Source: Jiangella muralis (lineage in GTDB: Bacteria; Actinomycetota; Actinomycetes; Jiangellales; Jiangellaceae). From it: a DNA stretch of 64,000 nucleotides. A program made the position numbers and the translations under genes. Where the stretch lies: contig NZ_KQ434753.1 of NCBI RefSeq assembly GCF_001270745.1, positions 62,001-126,000 on the forward strand. The letters run 5' to 3'. Positions 34,070 to 42,085 of the stretch are shown piece by piece (within the stretch, counting starts at the first letter, position 1; each line of letters begins with the position of its first letter). The notes below the pieces were generated by a model, which made no database searches, had not been told where the DNA came from, and worked only from the letters and a program-made list of their open reading frames with translations.

Positions 34070-35494
34070 TTGCCACGCCGGATCAACCTCCACGTCCCCC
34101 TGGCCGGCGACCGCGACCTCAGCGGCCAGATCCACCGGCGTATCCGGCAGGCGATCCTGGACGGCCTGCTGGAACACGGCCAGCTGCTGCCGTCGACCCG
34201 CGACCTCGCCGCCCAGCTGTGCGTGTCCCGCACCACGGTGGGGACGGCGTACGACCGGCTGCTCGCCGAGGGACTGGTGAAGGGGCGGGTCGGGGTGGGG
34301 ACGTTCGTGACGGCGAGCCCGGCGAGACGGTCGCGGGCGGCGCCGCCGGAGTCGCCGCTGCGGCCGGCCCGGCTGTGGGCCACGCTGCCGGCGTCGCGCA
34401 GCGTCGCGACCGCCGACGTCCGGTTCGACCTGCGCCCGGGCCGCCCGGACCCGCGGCAGTTCCCGTTCGCGACGTGGCGCTCGGAGCTGTCGCGGCACAC
34501 GAACGCCGACGCGCTCCGGACGGCGGCCGGGCCGGGTGGACCCGCGGCGCTGCGCTCGGCGCTGGCCCGGCACCTCGGCGTCGTCCACGGGATCGACGCC
34601 GAGCCGGAGGACGTCGTCGTCACCACCGGGTCGCGGCAGGCGGTCCAGCTGGCCGCGCGGGTGCTGCTGGAGCCCGGCGAGCTGGTCGCCGTCGAGGACC
34701 CCGGGCACCGCGACGTCGCGGCGCTGTTCACCAGCCTCGGGCTGCGGGTGATCCCGGTCCCGGCCGACGGCGACGGGCTGGTGGTGGACGCGATCCCGTC
34801 AGGCGTGCGCTGCGTCTACACCCGGCCGGCCCGGCACTTCCCGCTCGGCCTGACGCTGTCCGACGGCCGGCGGCGGGCGCTGCTCGACTGGGCCGTGCGG
34901 GCCGACGGCATCATCGTCGAGGACGGCCACGACGGCGAGTTCCGCCACATCGGACGCCCGCTCGACCCGCTCCGCGCGCTGGACCCGTCCGGCCGCGTGC
35001 TCTACGTCGGCTCGCTGGCCCGGCTGCTGCGCCCCGACGTGCGCGTCGGCTACCTCGTCGCGCCCCCTCCCCTGCACGCCGCGCTGCACAAGGCGCAGCG
35101 GGTGCTGGACCCGGGGCCGCCGACGCCGGTGCAGCTGGCGGCCGCCGCCTTCGTCCGCGACGGGCAGCTGTCCCGGCACGTCCGGCGGATGCGGGCCGTC
35201 TACGCCGAACGACGGGAGCGGATGATCGCCGAGGCGACGCGGCGCCTGGGCGAGCACATCGTCGTCCACCCCACCCCGGCCGGCCTCGACGTCCCCGCCC
35301 TGTTCCGCGACCCCCGCCTCGACGACGTCCAGGTCGCCCGGCGCGCGGCCGCGGCCGGCGTCAGCGTCGCCGCGATCTCCGACCTCACGCTGACCGGCCG
35401 GTACCGCGGCCTGCTGCTCGGCTTCGGCGCCCTCCCCGCCGACCACGTCGACGAGGCCGTCGCGCTGCTCCGCACCGCCGTCGAGGCCACCTAG
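34070..35494 (+). CDS. MocR/PdxR-type GntR regulator with lost PLP lysine
   Basis: 474 aa. An N-terminal GntR winged helix (about 10-82; LLPSTRDLAAQLCVSRTTVG) is followed by an aminotransferase-like fold I domain (about 115-474). In MocR proteins the PLP lysine sits in GTFSK-like motifs; here the position reads GSLARLLRP with Arg318. The usual DDYD is EDGHD, and the TPSHQ-type motif is TRPARHFPLG. The domain therefore probably cannot form the Schiff base and may sense another ligand. The start is TTG at 34070, the only initiator that places the fold correctly; GGGA lies upstream. Confidence 0.8.
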   Translation: MPRRINLHVPLAGDRDLSGQIHRRIRQAILDGLLEHGQLLPSTRDLAAQLCVSRTTVGTAYDRLLAEGLVKGRVGVGTFVTASPARRSRAAPPESPLRPARLWATLPASRSVATADVRFDLRPGRPDPRQFPFATWRSELSRHTNADALRTAAGPGGPAALRSALARHLGVVHGIDAEPEDVVVTTGSRQAVQLAARVLLEPGELVAVEDPGHRDVAALFTSLGLRVIPVPADGDGLVVDAIPSGVRCVYTRPARHFPLGLTLSDGRRRALLDWAVRADGIIVEDGHDGEFRHIGRPLDPLRALDPSGRVLYVGSLARLLRPDVRVGYLVAPPPLHAALHKAQRVLDPGPPTPVQLAAAAFVRDGQLSRHVRRMRAVYAERRERMIAEATRRLGEHIVVHPTPAGLDVPALFRDPRLDDVQVARRAAAAGVSVAAISDLTLTGRYRGLLLGFGALPADHVDEAVALLRTAVEAT

Positions 35495-35507
35495 ATGCAG
35501 CTGCCGG

Positions 35508-35736
35508 GTCTCGGCCGTAGCGAGCACCGCCCAGGTGGATGACTCGCAAGGTGCGAGGACGGACGACTGACGAAACGATCAGGTGACGAAACCGCCCGGC
35601 ATTCGCGCGTTTATGTCACCTGATCATCTCCACGATGCGGACACAAAACGATCAAGTGACAAAGCCGCGGCGAACCTGAGCGATACGTCACCTGATCATC
35701 GGCATCCACCTGGACGCCGCTCGCTACGGCCGAGAC
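35508..35736. repeat. Nested-palindrome element between convergent genes
   Basis: Outer inverted repeats of 34 bp (35508-35541 and 35703-35736; 31 of 34 matching) enclose two tandem hairpins. Hairpin 1 has 11-bp perfect arms GATCAGGTGAC (35577-35587) and GTCACCTGATC (35615-35625). Hairpin 2 has arms 35650-35660 and 35687-35697 of nearly the same sequence (10 of 11). A small 6-bp hairpin lies at 35543-35557. The element fills the gap between the MocR stop and the stop of the convergent membrane-protein gene. It looks like a MITE-type element or an elaborate bidirectional terminator. Confidence 0.8.
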
Positions 35737-35750
35737 TTGGGCGATTCACC

Positions 35751-36305
35751 CTAGAGCTGGAACACCAGCCCGGCCGCCACCGCGACGTCGACGACGGCGC
35801 ACCACTCGGCGAACGAGCGGGCCACCACCCGGTTCAGCTTCAGGTGCACGACGTCCCAGACGCCGTGGAACAACCACCCGGCCGCCACCAGATACCGTCC
35901 CAGCTCCGGGTCGACGACCAGCCCGGCCAGGCCGATACCGCCGAACACCAGCATGCCCACCGCCTGCAGTTGCAGCGTCCCGTCCCGCCACAACCGCCCG
36001 CCGATGGCGTTCCACACCAGCACGACCAGCGCGACCGCCCAGAACACGACGCCGGACGAGATCAGGTCGAGCGCGCGGAGCAGGAAGATCACCGCGAACC
36101 CGGCGGCCAGCAACGGCCACGTCGCGCGCCGTCGCTCCAACGTCGCGACAACCAGGTACAGAAGTGGCAGCAGCGGCAGGATCCCGGCGAACATCCACGT
36201 CCCGTCGTCGGTGCCGGCGCCGCCGGCCATCAGGGTGGACATGCCGAGGGCGAGCGCGGTGGGCCAGCGTGCGGCAATCCGCCGGTACCAGGGTGTCGTT
36301 GTCAT
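35751..36305 (-). CDS. Integral membrane protein of unknown function
   Basis: 184 aa with about six membrane helices and little polar sequence. The segment GWLFHGVWDVVHLKLNRVV near the C-terminus, with His and Asp in a helix, resembles small actinobacterial membrane proteins of unassigned function. The start at 36305 (MTTTPWYRR) is chosen because the longer frame has a non-hydrophobic unconserved leader. It is divergent from map and convergent with the MocR gene across the nested palindromes. Function not recognised. Confidence 0.65.
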   Translation of the reverse strand: MTTTPWYRRIAARWPTALALGMSTLMAGGAGTDDGTWMFAGILPLLPLLYLVVATLERRRATWPLLAAGFAVIFLLRALDLISSGVVFWAVALVVLVWNAIGGRLWRDGTLQLQAVGMLVFGGIGLAGLVVDPELGRYLVAAGWLFHGVWDVVHLKLNRVVARSFAEWCAVVDVAVAAGLVFQL

Positions 36306-36399
36306 GTCCCCAGGCTCCGGCCGATCCGCGCGGCGCCGTAGATGCACGGCGTCACCTCCGTGCCATGCGTTCCGCACGGCCGGACCATGCGCCGACCGG

Positions 36400-36405
36400 T
36401 ATAGT
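36400..36405 (+). promoter_or_regulatory. -10 box of map
   Basis: TATAGT lies 37 bp before the map start codon in a GC-rich context, and a GAGGAAG ribosome-binding site follows downstream. No clear -35 hexamer is seen. Confidence 0.45.
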
Positions 36406-36441
36406 TATCGCGACCAGGCTCCACGACCGCGAGGAAGCCGC

Positions 36442-37209
36442 ATGATCGAGTTGAAGACCGCCGCCCAGATCGAGGCGATGCGGGCCGCCGGCCGCGTCGT
36501 CGCCGCCGTGCACGCGGAGGTGCGGGCACAGGCCGCGCCCGGGGTGTCACTGGCGGAGCTGGACGAGCTGGCCCGCAAGGTCATCGACGGCGCCGGCGCG
36601 GGGTCGTCGTTCCTCGGCTACCACCCGAGGTTCGGCGCCACGCCGTACCCGGGCGTCATCTGCACGTCGGTGAACGAGGTCATGCTGCACGGCCTGCCGA
36701 CGTCGTACCGCCTGCGCGACGGCGACCTGCTCAGCGTCGACTGCGGCGCCCACGTCGACGGCTGGCACGCCGACGGCGCCGTCAGCTTCGTCGTCGGCAC
36801 CGCGTCGGTCGCGGACGCCGCGCTGATCGAGACCGCCGAGCGCACCCTCGCCGCCGGCATCGCCGCGGCCCAGCCGGGCGGCCACATGGGTGACATCGGT
36901 CACGCCATGTCCGCCGTCGGCCGGGGCGCCGGCTACGGCATGCAGAACGACTTCGGTGGTCACGGCATCGGCCGGGCCATGCACGAGGAGCCGTTCGTGC
37001 CCAACGAGGGCCGCGCCGGCCGCGGCCTGGACCTGCGGCCCGGGCTGGTCATCGCCATCGAGCCCAGCCTCCTGGCCGGCGGCCGCGACGGCTACCACAT
37101 GGCCGACGACGGATGGTCCCTGGTGACCAACGACGGCAGCCGCAGCGTGCACGTCGAGCACACCGTCGCCATCACCGACGACGGGCCGCGCATCCTCACC
37201 CTGCCGTGA
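36442..37209 (+). CDS. map: Methionine aminopeptidase, type I
   Basis: 255-residue M24 metallopeptidase that removes the N-terminal Met from nascent proteins. The five metal ligands are visible: Asp in VDCGAH, Asp in WHADGAV, His in FGGHGIG, Glu in VIAIEPSLL and Glu in HVEHTVAI. The substrate-binding His is in YHPRFG. There is no N-terminal extension, so this is the short actinobacterial form. The ATG at 36442 follows GAGGAAG. Actinobacteria often have two or three map genes; this one lies outside the ribosomal protein operons and next to tRNA-Arg. Confidence 0.94.
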   Translation: MIELKTAAQIEAMRAAGRVVAAVHAEVRAQAAPGVSLAELDELARKVIDGAGAGSSFLGYHPRFGATPYPGVICTSVNEVMLHGLPTSYRLRDGDLLSVDCGAHVDGWHADGAVSFVVGTASVADAALIETAERTLAAGIAAAQPGGHMGDIGHAMSAVGRGAGYGMQNDFGGHGIGRAMHEEPFVPNEGRAGRGLDLRPGLVIAIEPSLLAGGRDGYHMADDGWSLVTNDGSRSVHVEHTVAITDDGPRILTLP

Positions 37210-37262
37210 CGGCGACGCGTTCGCTCGGCGCCGTCCGCTGCTGATACCCTTCTCAAGCCCGA

Positions 37263-37335
37263 GCCCGCGTAGCTCAGGGGATAGAGCGTCTGCCTCCGGA
37301 GCAGAAGGCCGTAGGTTCGATTCCTACCGCGGGCA
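37263..37335 (+). tRNA. tRNA-Arg (anticodon CCG)
   Basis: A full cloverleaf can be drawn: acceptor GCCCGCG with CGCGGGC, D-arm with AGCTCAGGGGATAGAGC, anticodon stem TCTGC/GCAGA around loop CTCCGGA (anticodon CCG, reads CGG), and T-arm GTAGG/CCTAC with loop TTCGATT. The 3' CCA is encoded (37336-37338). A TACCCT box about 14 nt upstream is a likely -10. Confidence 0.95.
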
Positions 37336-37356
37336 CCAGCAGGTATCAGCTGTTTC

Positions 37357-37383
37357 CGCCGCCCGGCCCCGCGTCGGGCGGCG
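37357..37383. terminator. Possible bidirectional terminator
   Basis: A perfect 9-bp stem (37357-37365 with 37375-37383, 9-nt loop) lies between tRNA-Arg and the end of the convergent lipoprotein gene. Neither side has a strong T run, so termination by it is only likely. Confidence 0.4.
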
Positions 37384-37962
37384 TCACTCCAGCGGGACGG
37401 CCGGGTCGAACGTGACGGCGAGGTCGAGGTGGCTGGTCTCCGGGTCTCCGGTGTCGGTGACGCCGAGGACCTCGTAGCTGAGCGGGCCGTGGGTGACGGT
37501 GTCGCCCGCGGCGACCTCGTCGGCGAAGTCGCGTTCGACCCGGGTCTCGGTGGTGGCGCCCTCGGCGTACCAGAACAGCGTGTACTCGAACGTCGCGGTA
37601 TCGCCGTCGATGACCGTGACGCCGGTGCCGACGTCGGGCCAGAGGCCTGTCGCCTGCAGGGTGACCCGCGGCGTCGCGTCGCCGGCGGCGGAGCGGGCCT
37701 GGACGGCGACGTCCTGGCCGGCCGGCGGGGTGACGTGGACGATGGAGAGGTTGCTGCCGGCCGGCGCGTCGCAGGCGACCAGCGCGAAGTCGGACCGGTC
37801 GCCGATGGTGTCGCCCTCGACGTCGGGCTCGCACAGGTCGATCGCGACCGTCGGCTCCGTCGGCTCGCCGTCGGGGATCTCGCCCTCGCCCAGCGTCGGG
37901 CTCGCCGACGCGCCGGTGTCGCCCGCGTCGTCGCCGCAGCCGGCGAGGCCGAGCGCGAGCAC
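37384..37962 (-). CDS. Putative lipoprotein, paralogue of the preceding gene
   Basis: 192 aa from GTG at 37962. A lipobox LGLAGC is right at the N-terminus. For a normal signal peptide translation should start upstream; the frame is open to a CTG at 38013 that overlaps the previous stop as CTGA and gives TTRRGRTLAAAAAAAAVLAL before the lipobox. The mature domain ends in VTHGPLSYEVLGVTDTG, then ETSHLDLAVTFDP, nearly the same as the end of the product of 38010-38522. The two are tandem duplicates. It is last in a four-gene unit with a WXG-calpain protein, so an immunity or inhibitor role is conceivable. Not recognised otherwise. Confidence 0.65.
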   Translation of the reverse strand: MLALGLAGCGDDAGDTGASASPTLGEGEIPDGEPTEPTVAIDLCEPDVEGDTIGDRSDFALVACDAPAGSNLSIVHVTPPAGQDVAVQARSAAGDATPRVTLQATGLWPDVGTGVTVIDGDTATFEYTLFWYAEGATTETRVERDFADEVAAGDTVTHGPLSYEVLGVTDTGDPETSHLDLAVTFDPAVPLE

Positions 37963-38009
37963 CGCGGCGGCGGCCGCGGCCGCGGCGAGCGTCCGTCCGC
38001 GACGGGTGG

Positions 38010-38522
38010 TCAGGGCGTGTCCTCGGTGAGCGGGACCGACGGGTCGAAGCGGACCGCGAGGTCGACGTGGCTGGTGGCGACGTCGCCGGTGTCGGTGATG
38101 CCCAGCACCTCATAGCTGAGCGGCCCGTGCGTGACGGTGTCGCCGACCGCGACGTCGTCGGTGTAGACGACGGCGACCTTGGTCCCGCGCTGCAGCGACC
38201 GCTTCGGCGTCGGGCTCCAGGCCAGCCGGTAGGTGAGCGTGGCGCGGTCACCGGCGACGGTGACGTCCTTCCACAGTCCCGACGTGGTGAGGTGCGCCCA
38301 CGGCGCGGTCTCGCGGTCCGGCGCCGAACCGACCTGGATCGACGGACGCTGGCTGACCGGCGCCGTGATGTGGATGATCGAGAGGTTGGTCCCCGCGGGA
38401 GCACCGGCGACGACGCGCGCCTTGGCCGTGCGCGTGTGCACGGTGGGGTCGTCGGCCGGCGGGTCGACGAGGTCGACGGCCACCGTGGCGAGCCCGCCGC
38501 CCTCGCGCGGTCGTGCGCTCAT
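38010..38522 (-). CDS. Hypothetical protein, cytoplasmic paralogue of the lipoprotein
   Basis: 170 aa, no signal peptide or membrane helix. It shares with the downstream lipoprotein the segments PAGTNLSIIHITAPVSQ and VTHGPLSYEVLGITDTGD, and the end HVDLAVRFDPSVPL. It is predicted to be mostly beta. Its ATG overlaps the stop of the calpain-like gene (ATGA), so translation is coupled. A pair of paralogues, one cytosolic and one surface-anchored, directly after a putative secreted protease suggests protection or inhibition; this is inference. Confidence 0.65.
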   Translation of the reverse strand: MSARPREGGGLATVAVDLVDPPADDPTVHTRTAKARVVAGAPAGTNLSIIHITAPVSQRPSIQVGSAPDRETAPWAHLTTSGLWKDVTVAGDRATLTYRLAWSPTPKRSLQRGTKVAVVYTDDVAVGDTVTHGPLSYEVLGITDTGDVATSHVDLAVRFDPSVPLTEDTP

Positions 38523-40096
38523 TTCGTCACCGCCACATAGGTGAACTCGGGCCAGTCGTCGGCCGGCTCCGGGAACTGACCGGAGTTGAATTCGTCGGGG
38601 GTCATCGCGACGACGCTACCCTCACCGCCCCAGGGGTTCATCACCAGAACGTTGCCGTCGTCGTCGAACCCGACGACGGAGTACGCGTGGCCACCGCCGC
38701 CCAGGACGATCGGCTTGCCGTCCTCGAACGCCTCCTGCATCTGCTGGAACTTGAGCTCGGGCGGGAGGAAGAAGGGCAACGGCAGTTCGGTCTTGTCGCT
38801 GCCGGTGCCGGTGGTCGTCTCCAGCCGGTCCGGGGTGTAGGCGCCGTCGATCTCGACGTAGTTGCCGCCCTGGTACTGCGCCATGGCCTTCTCGTAGATG
38901 GACGCCCAGGTGATCTCGCCGTCGAGCTCGTCGCCGTTGTAGGCCGGATTGCCGCCGTCGGCCGGGACGAAGCCGTTGACGGTGACCTGCACGGGGCTGC
39001 CGTTCTCGTCGTACACCGTGACCGTGTAGGTGCCGTTCGGGTTCTCCTGGATGTGCCGGTCCAGGAACGTCGGGTCGGCGGCCTGGGCGGCGGCGATGGA
39101 GGTCAGTGTGGCGCAGTCGCCGATGCCGCCCTGGTCGATGTCGGTGAAACCGTTGCCGCCGTCGGTGAAGTCGGTGTCGGGTGACATGTCGACGTCGCCG
39201 TCGACCCAGCCGTCGGCGTCGCCGTGCAGCGTCGGCTCGAGGTTGGGGACGTCGTTGTGGAACTCCTGGACCTGCTCAGCGCTCATGTTGCGCATGAGGA
39301 ACGAGCTGAGGCCGAGGGACGGCTGGCCGGGATCGGGCTGCTCGTTGTCGGGGTCGCCCTTGTTGTCGCCCAGCCACTGGTTGAGCGCCGCGCGCTCCTC
39401 GTCGTCGAGGTTGTCGAGGGCCGCCTGGACCTCGTCGGCGGAGTAGCCGTTGGTCACCGCCCACTCGTCCCAGTTCGACGGCGGGTCCTCGCCGTCGGAG
39501 ACCCCGGTGATGGTGTCCTCGATCGCCTGGACCTGGGCCGGGTCGATCAGCTTGCCGGTCTCGAAGTATTCCTGGGCGGCGTCCTGGTCGAGCTGTTCGC
39601 CCATGTCGGGCATGCCGGGCGCCTGGATGGGGCTGAACAGGTAGTCGAGCGGGTCACCGACGTTGATGACCGGCTGCATCGACTGCGCGAGCAGGTCGAG
39701 GTCGCCGCGCGCGCCGGAGGTCCGCTCGGCGAACTGGCCGCGGATGTCGTCGGCCTCGCCCTCGGACCCCATGCGGTCGAACAGCGTGCCCTCGTCCCAT
39801 TCCTTGCGCAGCTCGTCGATGGCGGTCTTCGCGGTCTCGGCCTCGTCGCTGATGGTCCGGCAGGCGGAGGCCATCTGGCCCAGGTAGTCGGCCATCTGCG
39901 TGGCGTCCTTCGCCTGCTGGAGCATGCGGTTGAGGCGCTCTTCGGGCATCGGCCCCTTCCAGACCGCCTCGGTGGCCGCGGTGGAGGTGTCGTCGGCGAT
40001 GGCCTGGGCGGCCTCGGCGGCCTTGTCGAACCCCGTCGCCTGCTCGGCCCACACGTCGGCGTCGTGCTCGAACGGGTCGGGCTTCTCGAACCACAC
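38519..40096 (-). CDS. WXG-like/calpain-like cysteine protease fusion, putative T7SS effector
   Basis: 525 aa. The N-terminal about 100 residues are helical with a WKG motif at 46-48, as in WXG100-type export domains. A long acidic middle region (about 100-310) follows. The C-terminal domain (about 310-525) has a calpain-family (C2) triad: Cys328 in DQGGIGDCATLTSIAAA with oxyanion Gln322, His470 in GGGGHAYSVVGFD, and Asn487 in VMNPWGG. There is no Sec signal, consistent with type VII export. The GTG start lies 4 nt after a small upstream gene, and two paralogous genes follow without gaps. A polymorphic toxin or secreted protease is likely; no ESX machinery is in the window. Confidence 0.75.
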   Translation of the reverse strand: MWFEKPDPFEHDADVWAEQATGFDKAAEAAQAIADDTSTAATEAVWKGPMPEERLNRMLQQAKDATQMADYLGQMASACRTISDEAETAKTAIDELRKEWDEGTLFDRMGSEGEADDIRGQFAERTSGARGDLDLLAQSMQPVINVGDPLDYLFSPIQAPGMPDMGEQLDQDAAQEYFETGKLIDPAQVQAIEDTITGVSDGEDPPSNWDEWAVTNGYSADEVQAALDNLDDEERAALNQWLGDNKGDPDNEQPDPGQPSLGLSSFLMRNMSAEQVQEFHNDVPNLEPTLHGDADGWVDGDVDMSPDTDFTDGGNGFTDIDQGGIGDCATLTSIAAAQAADPTFLDRHIQENPNGTYTVTVYDENGSPVQVTVNGFVPADGGNPAYNGDELDGEITWASIYEKAMAQYQGGNYVEIDGAYTPDRLETTTGTGSDKTELPLPFFLPPELKFQQMQEAFEDGKPIVLGGGGHAYSVVGFDDDGNVLVMNPWGGEGSVVAMTPDEFNSGQFPEPADDWPEFTYVAVTK

Positions 40097-40100
40097 GGCG

Positions 40101-40346
40101 TCAGATGTCCTTGTACTCGTCGTAGGCGGCCAGATCGAGCCGGCCCTGATGGTCGGCGCGGCTGTGCAGCACCTGGAGCACCTCGACCGCCTTGACCCGC
40201 GCCTCGGTGACCGAGTCGTCGTTGCGCATGGCGGAGAGGTCGGGCCCGTAGACGTCGGGCTGGGCGTAGTCGGCGTCGGGGGCGACCGCGACGAGGCGAT
40301 TGCCCGCGGCTTCCACGGACGGCGGGTCGATCTCGTTCGGCGGCAC
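40101..40346 (-). CDS. Small protein heading the calpain cassette
   Basis: 81 aa from GTG at 40346, acidic and mainly helical in the second half (TEARVKAVEVLQVLHSRA). TTGAAT and TACGAT with 18-nt spacing end 6 nt before this GTG, so the mRNA is probably leaderless; a longer frame to 40415 would include the promoter. It is 4 nt from the WXG-calpain gene. Small genes in this place often encode export partners or chaperones of WXG-type effectors; the sequence itself is not recognised. Confidence 0.6.
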   Translation of the reverse strand: MPPNEIDPPSVEAAGNRLVAVAPDADYAQPDVYGPDLSAMRNDDSVTEARVKAVEVLQVLHSRADHQGRLDLAAYDEYKDI

Positions 40347-40352
40347 GAGCAG

Positions 40353-40382
40353 ATCGTACGGGGACGAATCCCGGCAATTCAA
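40353..40382 (-). promoter_or_regulatory. Promoter of the calpain cassette
   Basis: On the minus strand a -35 TTGAAT (40382-40377) and -10 TACGAT (40358-40353) are 18 nt apart, the best consensus-like promoter in the window. Transcription would begin about at the GTG at 40346 and cover all four genes. Confidence 0.6.
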
Positions 40383-40449
40383 TGCCGTGTGTCGCGCAGT
40401 CACACGAACGGCCACGACCGGCGAGCCCGGCGGACGGGGCAGCGCCGGC

Positions 40450-40880
40450 TCAGCCGCCGGCGCCGTCGAGCCAGGCCAGCACGGCGAGCACCCGGCGGTT
40501 GTCGTCGGGCGCCTGCGGGAGGTCGAGCTTGGTGAAGATGCTGTTGATGTGCTTGGTGACCGCGCCCTCCGACACGTGCAGGCGGGCGCTGATGGCGGCG
40601 TTGGAGCGGCCCTGCGCCATCAGCGTCAGCACCTCGCGCTCGCGGTCGGTGAGGCGATCGACCGGGTCGGGGCGGTTCGCCAGCAGGCCGGCGACGACCT
40701 CGGGGTCGAGGACGGTGCCGCCGGCGGCGACCTGCCGGACCGCGGCGAGGAAGCCGTCGATGTCCGCGACGCGGTCCTTGAGCAGGTAGCCGATGGAGCC
40801 CTGGCCGTCGGCGAGCAGGTCGCGCGCGTAGATCGGCTCGACGTGCTGGCTGAGGACGAGAACGGGCAGCGCCGGGCGGG
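40450..40880 (-). pseudogene. Truncated NarL/LuxR-family response regulator
   Basis: Reading from the junction near 40880: PALPVLVLSQHVEPIYARDL, GYLLKDRVADIDGFLAAV, then a complete LuxR HTH with LTDREREVLTLMAQGRSNAA and SEGAVTKHINSIFTKLDL, ending at 40450. The N-terminal half of the receiver, with the acidic pocket and phosphoacceptor Asp, is missing, and no start codon precedes the remainder. The break coincides with the truncated end of a permease gene on the other strand, so one deletion removed the 5' parts of both. Confidence 0.75.
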
Positions 40881-40883
40881 CGG

Positions 40884-41762
40884 GCGATCCCGCTGCTGGC
40901 CACGGTCGTCGCGGTCGTCTTCGTGACCCGCCCGGCCGCGTCGTTCGCCGTCGCCAAGGCCAGCCGGGCCCCGGTGCGCGAGGCGCGGGCCGAGCAGGTG
41001 GGCGCCACCCGGCTGCCGCGCTGGCGGCTGATCCTCGCCGCGGCGCTGGTGCTGTACGGCGTGGGCTTCGGCGTCGTGACGATGACCGTCACCGCCCACT
41101 CCGACGACCCCTACGACGCGATGATGACGGCCGGCAACGCCTGCGTGCTGGTCAGCATCGGGCTGGCGGTGGCCGCGCCGGTGCTGCTGCGGCGGGTCGC
41201 CGGGCTGTTCCGCGGCCGCGGCGCGGCGGCCGAGCTGGCGCTGTCGAACGCGGCCCGCCGGTCGCAGCTGCTCAGCGCCACCATGGCGCCGGTGATCGTG
41301 CTGACCGGCGCCTCGGTGGGCACCCTGATGCTGGTCGACGTCGACGTGCGCACCATGGCCGGCACCGGCGGCGCCGACGACGTGACCGCCCTGCTCAACG
41401 TCGTGGTCGTGGTGATGATCTCGCTGTTCGCCACCATCATGGTGGTCAACGCCTGGGCCGCCGCGGTGGCGCACCGCCGCGCCGAGCTGCGGCGGCTCTG
41501 GCTGGTCGGCGCACGGCCGCGCACGGTGCGCGCGTCCGTCGTCGTCGAGGCGCTGGTGACGGGCGGCCTGGGCGCCGGTCTCGGGGTGCTGGCCGCGCTG
41601 ACCACCGTCGTGCCGTTCTCCTGGGCGCGCGGCGAGGGCCTCGTCCCCGACGGCGGCCTGTGGCTGGCGCCGGCGCTGGCCGCCGCCGCGATCGCCGTCG
41701 CCGTGGTGTCCGCCACGGTGGCCGTGCGACGGGTCCGGTTCGGTAGCGGTCCGGCGTCCTGA
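40884..41762 (+). pseudogene. 5'-truncated FtsX-like ABC permease
   Basis: From the junction the frame reads AIPLLATVVAVVFVTRPAAS and continues as the C-terminal half of an FtsX-like permease: a basic linker (SRAPVREARAEQVGATRLP) and further membrane helices (about 20 residues each at RWRLILAAALVLYGVG, CVLVSIGLAVAAPVLL, VVVVVMISLFATIMVV, and the last 40 residues). The N-terminal half and start are missing. A GTG at 40923 gives 279 codons but not a complete protein. The partner ATPase and kinase genes of such systems are absent. Confidence 0.65.
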
Positions 41763-41844
41763 CACGTTCAGAACGAAAACGTCGTCTCACCCATTGAGCC
41801 GTTCCGCGCGCGAGGTGGCGCCGCCGCCGCTAACGTCTTGGTGC

Positions 41845-42033
41845 GTGGACGCCGCTCGATACCGTGCTCACTGTCCCACCTGCCCGTGGACCAGCCGCGA
41901 TTTCTCCCGCTACTCGACCGCCGAGAACGCGGCACGCACGCACGCGGAGGAGAAGGACCACACGTGCCACGTCATCGACCAGTACGGGTTGCGGGTCACG
42001 GGGTCGACGGTCCGGCCCGGCGAGCAGTTCTGA
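41845..42033 (+). CDS. Small cysteine/histidine-rich protein
   Basis: 62 aa from GTG at 41845. CPTCPW near the N-terminus and HAEEKDHTCHV later provide a possible zinc site. Similar small proteins that recognise or bind metal are common in actinobacteria, without known function. TAACGT ends 8 nt upstream of the GTG, suggesting a leaderless start; an ATG/GTG further upstream (41794) would include the promoter. It is followed by a marR gene. Confidence 0.55.
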   Translation: MDAARYRAHCPTCPWTSRDFSRYSTAENAARTHAEEKDHTCHVIDQYGLRVTGSTVRPGEQF

Positions 42034-42085
42034 GGCGCATCCGCAGGTCAGGTCATCTCTCCGACCCCTCGCCTACGCTGGGACG

